From Bacillota bacterium (GTDB lineage: Bacteria; Bacillota; Clostridia; Lachnospirales; WQUN01): a stretch of DNA of 8,777 nucleotides. Of the stretch, positions 5,295 through 8,777 are shown piece by piece. Positions within the stretch are counted from its first letter, which is position 1; each line of letters begins with the position of its first letter. The DNA is taken from positions 1 through 8,777 of the forward strand of contig WQUN01000245.1 of the NCBI GenBank assembly GCA_009782085.1, given 5' to 3'. A model generated the notes under the pieces. That model was given only the letters and a program-made list of their open reading frames with translations. It was not told the origin of the DNA and ran no database searches. Both the position numbers and the translations under genes were made by a program.

Positions 5295-5978
5295 TTACCT
5301 CGCCGCTCTTCTCTCCCTGAACGCGGCCCAGACTATCGCGGCTATCGCCGCGCCCACCAGCGGGGCCAAAATGAACACCCAGAGGCTTTTCAGCGCGTCG
5401 CCGCCGGCGAAGAGGGCCGGGCCGATGCTGCGGGCCGGGTTCACGGACGTGCCGGTCAGCGGGATGCCGACTATGTGCACGAAGGTCAGCGTCAGGCCGA
5501 TGACGATGCCGGCGAGGCCGCCCTTGGCCGGGTCGGAGGTCACGGCCAGAATGACGAGCACGAAGATGAACGTAAGCACGATCTCCACGACCAGCGCGCC
5601 GCCGACTCCGACGACCGATACCCCGTTGGACCCGAGAGCGCCGGTCTTGTCAAAGCCCGCGAACCACGCGATCCACTTCAGCAAAGCCGCGCCGACCACG
5701 CCGCCGACGATCTGCGCGACGACGTAGCCGATGAAGTCCTTCAGGCTGAGCCTCTTGTCCATGAACATCGCCAGGGACACCGCCGGGTTGATGTGGCAGC
5801 CGGAGATGCTGCCGATCACGTAGGCCATCGCCACGATGGACAGGCCGAACGCCAGCGCCACGGCCAGATGCCCGCCGGAGGCGTCGGCGCCGAGGAACAC
5901 GGCCGCCCCGCAGCCCATGAACACGAGTACCGCCGTTCCTATCGCCTCGGCGCAATACTTTTTGACGTTGCTTACCAT
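5295..5978 (-). CDS. aqpZ: Aquaporin Z-type water channel (MIP family)
   Basis: A 227-residue inner-membrane channel, the normal length for AqpZ. Six hydrophobic segments and two half-helices carrying NPA motifs are visible (N64-A66 in GCHINPAVS, N180-A182 in SVNPARS). The selectivity filter residues match the water-specific pattern: F44, H168, T177 and R183, with the same H-to-R and T-to-R spacings as in Escherichia coli AqpZ. This argues for water rather than glycerol. A cysteine (C61) precedes the first NPA region. The C-terminus is short and basic (RERRAAR). The start at 5978 has AAAGGGCGG about 7 nt upstream. The gene has its own promoter (6044-6072) and terminator (5229-5262), so it appears monocistronic despite lying 104 nt after the helicase gene on the same strand. 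The family call is firm; water specificity is inferred from the filter residues. Confidence 0.95.
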   Translation of the reverse strand: MVSNVKKYCAEAIGTAVLVFMGCGAAVFLGADASGGHLAVALAFGLSIVAMAYVIGSISGCHINPAVSLAMFMDKRLSLKDFIGYVVAQIVGGVVGAALLKWIAWFAGFDKTGALGSNGVSVVGVGGALVVEIVLTFIFVLVILAVTSDPAKGGLAGIVIGLTLTFVHIVGIPLTGTSVNPARSIGPALFAGGDALKSLWVFILAPLVGAAIAAIVWAAFRERRAAR

Positions 5979-6043
5979 ACTTTTACCGCCCTTTCATATT
6001 TTTATTTTTGACCGCCGGGAAATAGGCGGCCATATTTTTAAGA

Positions 6044-6072
6044 AGTATATAATAAGTTTTCCGGGAAAGCAA
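6044..6072 (-). promoter_or_regulatory. Promoter of the aquaporin gene
   Basis: On the minus strand TTGCTT (6067-6072), a 17-nt spacer and TATACT (6044-6049). It lies just past the helicase stop codon and gives an aquaporin leader of about 60 nt. That leader can form a small hairpin (GGCCGCC with GGCGGTC, about 6010-6032). Confidence 0.6.
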
Positions 6073-6082
6073 GAGGATCCGC

Positions 6083-8777
6083 TTACAGCTCAAAAACCTC
6101 CATCTCATGCAGCGCCCTGGTCATCGCGACGTACAGCAGCTTCCTCTCCTGCGGGGCTTCGCCGTAGCCGCGCGGGCCCGCGTCGGCTATCAAAACGGCG
6201 TCGAACTCCAGGCCCTTGGCCAGATACGACGGCAGAAGCACGCAGCCCCCCTCGTAGGCCGTCTCCGCGCCGGTTATATGCTGTATCTTTATTTTCAGCA
6301 GTTTTTTCAGCGCCGCGCATTCCCCGGCGGTCTTGCCTATCACCGCGACGGAGCGGAGCCCCTTGGCCAGGAACTCCCCCGCGCGCGCGTCGATCTCCCC
6401 GGCCAGCTCCGGGAGGCTCCCCGCCCGGCGTACGCGCACGGGGCTCCCGTGGCGGAGCACCGGCCTCGCCGGCGCGGCCGGGATGTCCGTCCCCGCCATG
6501 ACCCGGTTCGCCGCGTCCATGATCTCGACGGTCGTCCGGTAGCTCTGCTCCAAAGTGAGAAACGCGGCCCTGCCGCCGAATATTCCCTCCGTCACGTTTT
6601 TCCAGTCGGTGACGCCCTTATAAGAATATATGCCCTGGCGCAAGTCCCCTAGAAGTGAAAATGATTCGCTTTTCAAAATATCTTTTAGTATTGCCAGTTG
6701 GTACAAACTGTAATCCTGCGCCTCGTCGACCACTATGTGCCTGGCGTCCGTCCTGTCCTCCTCGGAATAGAGCCTGTTTTTCAGCGTCATCAGCGGCGGG
6801 AGGTCCTCCGCCCCGAACTTTCCCTTTCGCAGGTCCTCTCCGGTGACGTCCTTGACGAGGGCGAGCTCTTCCCCGGTGAATATCCCCTGCCCGAGGAAGC
6901 GGAGCAGCCTGTCGCTCCCGAACAGCCGCTTGTAATACCAGACCGCGTCCTCCAGCCGTATCTTGCGCAGATAGCCGCCGACCGCCGTTTTGGACTTGCG
7001 CGTGAACGATTCGGTTTTCGCGTCCCTCTCGTCCAACAGGGCGATTATCAGGGCGCGGCGCTCGTCTCCGTCCGGCGTTTGCTTTTTCAGCTCGTTCTTC
7101 ATTTTATCGTACTTCTCGTCGATTTCCTTGAGGATGCCGGGCTTGGCCCGCCAGAGGGCGCTCCGCAGGTTCTTCCTCAGCTCGCCCGCCCTGGCGGAGA
7201 GCGGCAGGTACGCGTACTCCTTCAGCAGCAGCCGCGAGATCTCCTCCCGCGGGATTATGACGTAGCCGTCCGCCTCGAAATCGTCCTTCGGGACCATATT
7301 GCGCGTGATAAGGCCGCAGTATTTCTCCATCACGGCCTTGAACCGGAGGGACGACTTCAGCCCCGCAGCCCTCAGGCGCGGGGAGCCGTAATCCCCGGCG
7401 TTGACGGCCGCGGCCAACACGCTTGCCGGCGGGCTGACATTGAGCTTCCGGCCGATATACCCGAGGGCGAAGTCCTCGAAGGTCGTCTGGAGGACGTTTT
7501 CGACGCCGAGGTCGGGCAGGACCTCCGAGATATAGCTCAGAAAAATCCTGTTCGGGGCCATGATCATGATGTCGCGCGCCTTCATGCTGCCGCCGTGGGT
7601 GTACAGCAGCCAGGCTACGCGGTGCAGGGCGATGGTGGTCTTGCCGCTGCCGGCCGCGCCCTGGACCACCAGCGGCCGGAACGGGTCGGCCCGGATGATG
7701 CGGTTCTGCTCCGCCTGGATCGTGGAGACGATGTCCTTCAGGCGCTTGTCCTTGCTCGCGCCGAGGGCGGCCTGGAGGAAGTCGTCGTTGGTCGTGACGT
7801 CCACGTCCGTCATGCCGCGCAGGACGCCCTTTTCTATCGTATACTGCCGCTTGAGGCTGATCTCGCCGGTTATCAGCCCGTCCGGGCACTCGTAGGAGCT
7901 TTCCCCGACCCTGCCCTCGTAGTAGAGCGACGACACCGGCGCGCGCCAGTCCGTGATGAGCATCTCCCGCGTCGCGTCGTCCATCAGCGACATTTTGCCG
8001 ATATACAGGCGCTGCGCGGGGTTTTGCGCGGGGCTTTGCGGGCCGCCGCGCTCCGTGAAGTCGACAGAGCTTTGCGCGGGGTTTTGCGCGGGGCTTTGCG
8101 GGCTGCCGCGCTCCGTGAAGTCGACAGAGCTTTGCACAGGGTTTTTGGCGGGGCTTTGCGCGGGCTGCGCGGGGCTTTGCGCGGGGTTTTGCGGGCCGCC
8201 GCGCTCCGTGAAGTCGACAGAGCTTTGCACGGGGTTTTGGGCGGGCTGCGCGGGGTTTTGCGGGCCGCCGCGCTCGGTGAAGTCGACCCTGGCGAAGTAC
8301 GGCTTGTCCAGAGCCATTTGGACGTCTTTGACCTTCCCGGCCAGATAGGCCTGGATGTCCGTGTTCATGACCAGCTCGATATACTGGTTCGTGTCCGTAT
8401 CGCGGAAGTGCTTGAGGTCGTAGGCCACAAGGTCGTCGATTTCCTTCTTGCGCGACTCGACGTCCGTCCGGTAGCCGCGGAGAAAGGCCGCGACGCGCCT
8501 GACGCGGGCGGCCTCGGCCTCGAACTCGGGGTCGCCGGGAGCCAGGACTGGCGCGGCGGCCGGGGTTGAGTCGGCGGTTGGGGCTGGGCCGGCAGTCGGG
8601 GCCGTAGCCGGGGTTGCGGTCGGGGCAGCAGCCGCGGCCATAGCCGGGGCCTCAGTCTGGGACAGGTTGGCGGCCGGGGCCGTAGTCGGGGCCATAGCCG
8701 GGGTTGCAGTTGGGGCCGGGTTGGCGGTTAGGGCCATAGTCGTGGCCGCGAACGGGGCCGTAGTCGGGGCCGTAGCC
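6083..8777 (-). CDS. HelD-like superfamily 1 (UvrD/Rep-type) ATPase, 5' end not resolved
   Basis: Matches the HelD family, SF1 ATPases that in Bacillota bind RNA polymerase and release stalled complexes. Residue numbers count from the first in-window ATG (8737, 884 residues). An N-terminal coiled-coil-like segment is at 68-110. The family core follows: PYFARVDF (146-153), YIGKMSLMDD (245-254) and DWRAPVSSLYY (263-273). Then come QAEQNRIIR (341-349), Walker A GAAGSGKTT (360-368), Walker B VVDEAQD (669-675), LLGDLRQGIYS (695-705), QSYRTT (731-736), KGLEFDAV (841-848) and LLYVAMTRA (867-875). All helicase motifs look intact. Two oddities: residues 1-66 are an Ala/Pro/Thr-rich repeat, and about 85 residues of VDFTERG/PAQ repeats interrupt the conserved segment between VDF and YIG. 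The frame stays open to the window edge. No ATG in the first 66 residues has a Shine-Dalgarno, so the true start probably lies outside. Confidence 0.88.
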   Translation of the reverse strand, partial: ATAPTTAPFAATTMALTANPAPTATPAMAPTTAPAANLSQTEAPAMAAAAAPTATPATAPTAGPAPTADSTPAAAPVLAPGDPEFEAEAARVRRVAAFLRGYRTDVESRKKEIDDLVAYDLKHFRDTDTNQYIELVMNTDIQAYLAGKVKDVQMALDKPYFARVDFTERGGPQNPAQPAQNPVQSSVDFTERGGPQNPAQSPAQPAQSPAKNPVQSSVDFTERGSPQSPAQNPAQSSVDFTERGGPQSPAQNPAQRLYIGKMSLMDDATREMLITDWRAPVSSLYYEGRVGESSYECPDGLITGEISLKRQYTIEKGVLRGMTDVDVTTNDDFLQAALGASKDKRLKDIVSTIQAEQNRIIRADPFRPLVVQGAAGSGKTTIALHRVAWLLYTHGGSMKARDIMIMAPNRIFLSYISEVLPDLGVENVLQTTFEDFALGYIGRKLNVSPPASVLAAAVNAGDYGSPRLRAAGLKSSLRFKAVMEKYCGLITRNMVPKDDFEADGYVIIPREEISRLLLKEYAYLPLSARAGELRKNLRSALWRAKPGILKEIDEKYDKMKNELKKQTPDGDERRALIIALLDERDAKTESFTRKSKTAVGGYLRKIRLEDAVWYYKRLFGSDRLLRFLGQGIFTGEELALVKDVTGEDLRKGKFGAEDLPPLMTLKNRLYSEEDRTDARHIVVDEAQDYSLYQLAILKDILKSESFSLLGDLRQGIYSYKGVTDWKNVTEGIFGGRAAFLTLEQSYRTTVEIMDAANRVMAGTDIPAAPARPVLRHGSPVRVRRAGSLPELAGEIDARAGEFLAKGLRSVAVIGKTAGECAALKKLLKIKIQHITGAETAYEGGCVLLPSYLAKGLEFDAVLIADAGPRGYGEAPQERKLLYVAMTRALHEMEVFEL
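8018..8288 (-). repeat. In-frame repeats inside the HelD gene (VDFTERG/PAQ units)
   Basis: Four copies of the VDFTERG coding segment (residues 151, 174, 205 and 225 counting from the ATG at 8737) are separated by spacers of PAQ, NPAQ and NPVQSS repeats. The first two DNA copies (8041 and 8101) are 60 bp apart and almost identical. Spacers differ in length but all preserve the reading frame. The copy at about 8265-8287 continues into conserved family sequence (PYFARVDF) and is the likely original. Confidence 0.9.
8540..8777 (-). repeat. Ala/Pro/Thr-rich low-complexity repeat at the HelD N-terminus
   Basis: Degenerate units close to GGGGCCGTAGTC and GGGGTTGCGGTC recur up to the right edge of the window. 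Translated on the minus strand they give ATPATAPT-like peptide. The frame is open throughout, including upstream of the ATG at 8737 (ATAPTTAPFAATT). It may be a disordered tail of the helicase or a repeat expansion that has fused with the gene. Confidence 0.7.

Noticed and set aside
5475..6011. Plus-strand open frame opposite the aquaporin
   Set aside because: Its composition is an Asp/His/Arg-rich antisense artefact, and the minus strand encodes a clear aquaporin.
6698..8569. Long plus-strand open frame of 623 codons opposite the helicase
   Set aside because: Antisense shadow of a GC-rich gene; the minus strand shows the complete set of SF1 helicase motifs.

Overview
The window looks like a chromosomal segment from a GC-rich, repeat-laden member of the Bacillota, probably a clostridial-type anaerobe. 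The evidence is a secreted protein pairing copper-amine-oxidase-like N-terminal repeats with carboxypeptidase-regulatory-like repeats, a HelD-type helicase, a bacteriohemerythrin, strong GGAGG-type ribosome binding sites, and the intergenic repeat often mistranslated as 'VILSEAKNL'. The taxonomic assignment is inference; no marker gene is present.

Layout. 1-406 is non-coding: a 68-bp tandem duplication, a strong terminator, and a small repeat element bounded by inverted repeats. 407-2614 (-) encodes a large secreted repeat protein. 2615-3288 is non-coding and repeat-rich, with a good + strand promoter, a duplicated ribosome-binding/start region, a 21-bp duplication, a second 'VILSEAKNL' repeat, six 17-bp units, and a palindromic element. 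3289-3945 (+) encodes a conserved-looking protein of unknown function. 3965-4001 is a terminator hairpin, followed by a 27-unit array of 16/14-bp repeats (4005-4422). This array runs into the 3' end of a convergent bacteriohemerythrin gene (4397-4804, -). 4805-5228 holds a second copy of the palindromic element, a MITE-like element with an 8-bp target duplication, and a 26-bp tandem repeat. 5295-5978 (-) is an AqpZ-type aquaporin with its own promoter and terminator. 6083 to the right edge (-) is a HelD-like superfamily 1 helicase with an Ala/Pro/Thr-rich N-terminal region and an in-frame repeat insertion; its start is not resolved in the window.

How the genes relate. No metabolic operon is visible. 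Each gene appears to be its own transcription unit, separated by terminators and repeats. The most interesting part is 2850-5150. Two unrelated convergent genes (unknown protein and hemerythrin) each carry the same palindromic element 22-24 nt before the start codon, in the same orientation relative to the gene. They share the terminator/array between them, and the array supplies the hemerythrin's last codons and stop. Whether this is a regulatory arrangement or accumulated repeat debris cannot be settled from sequence alone.
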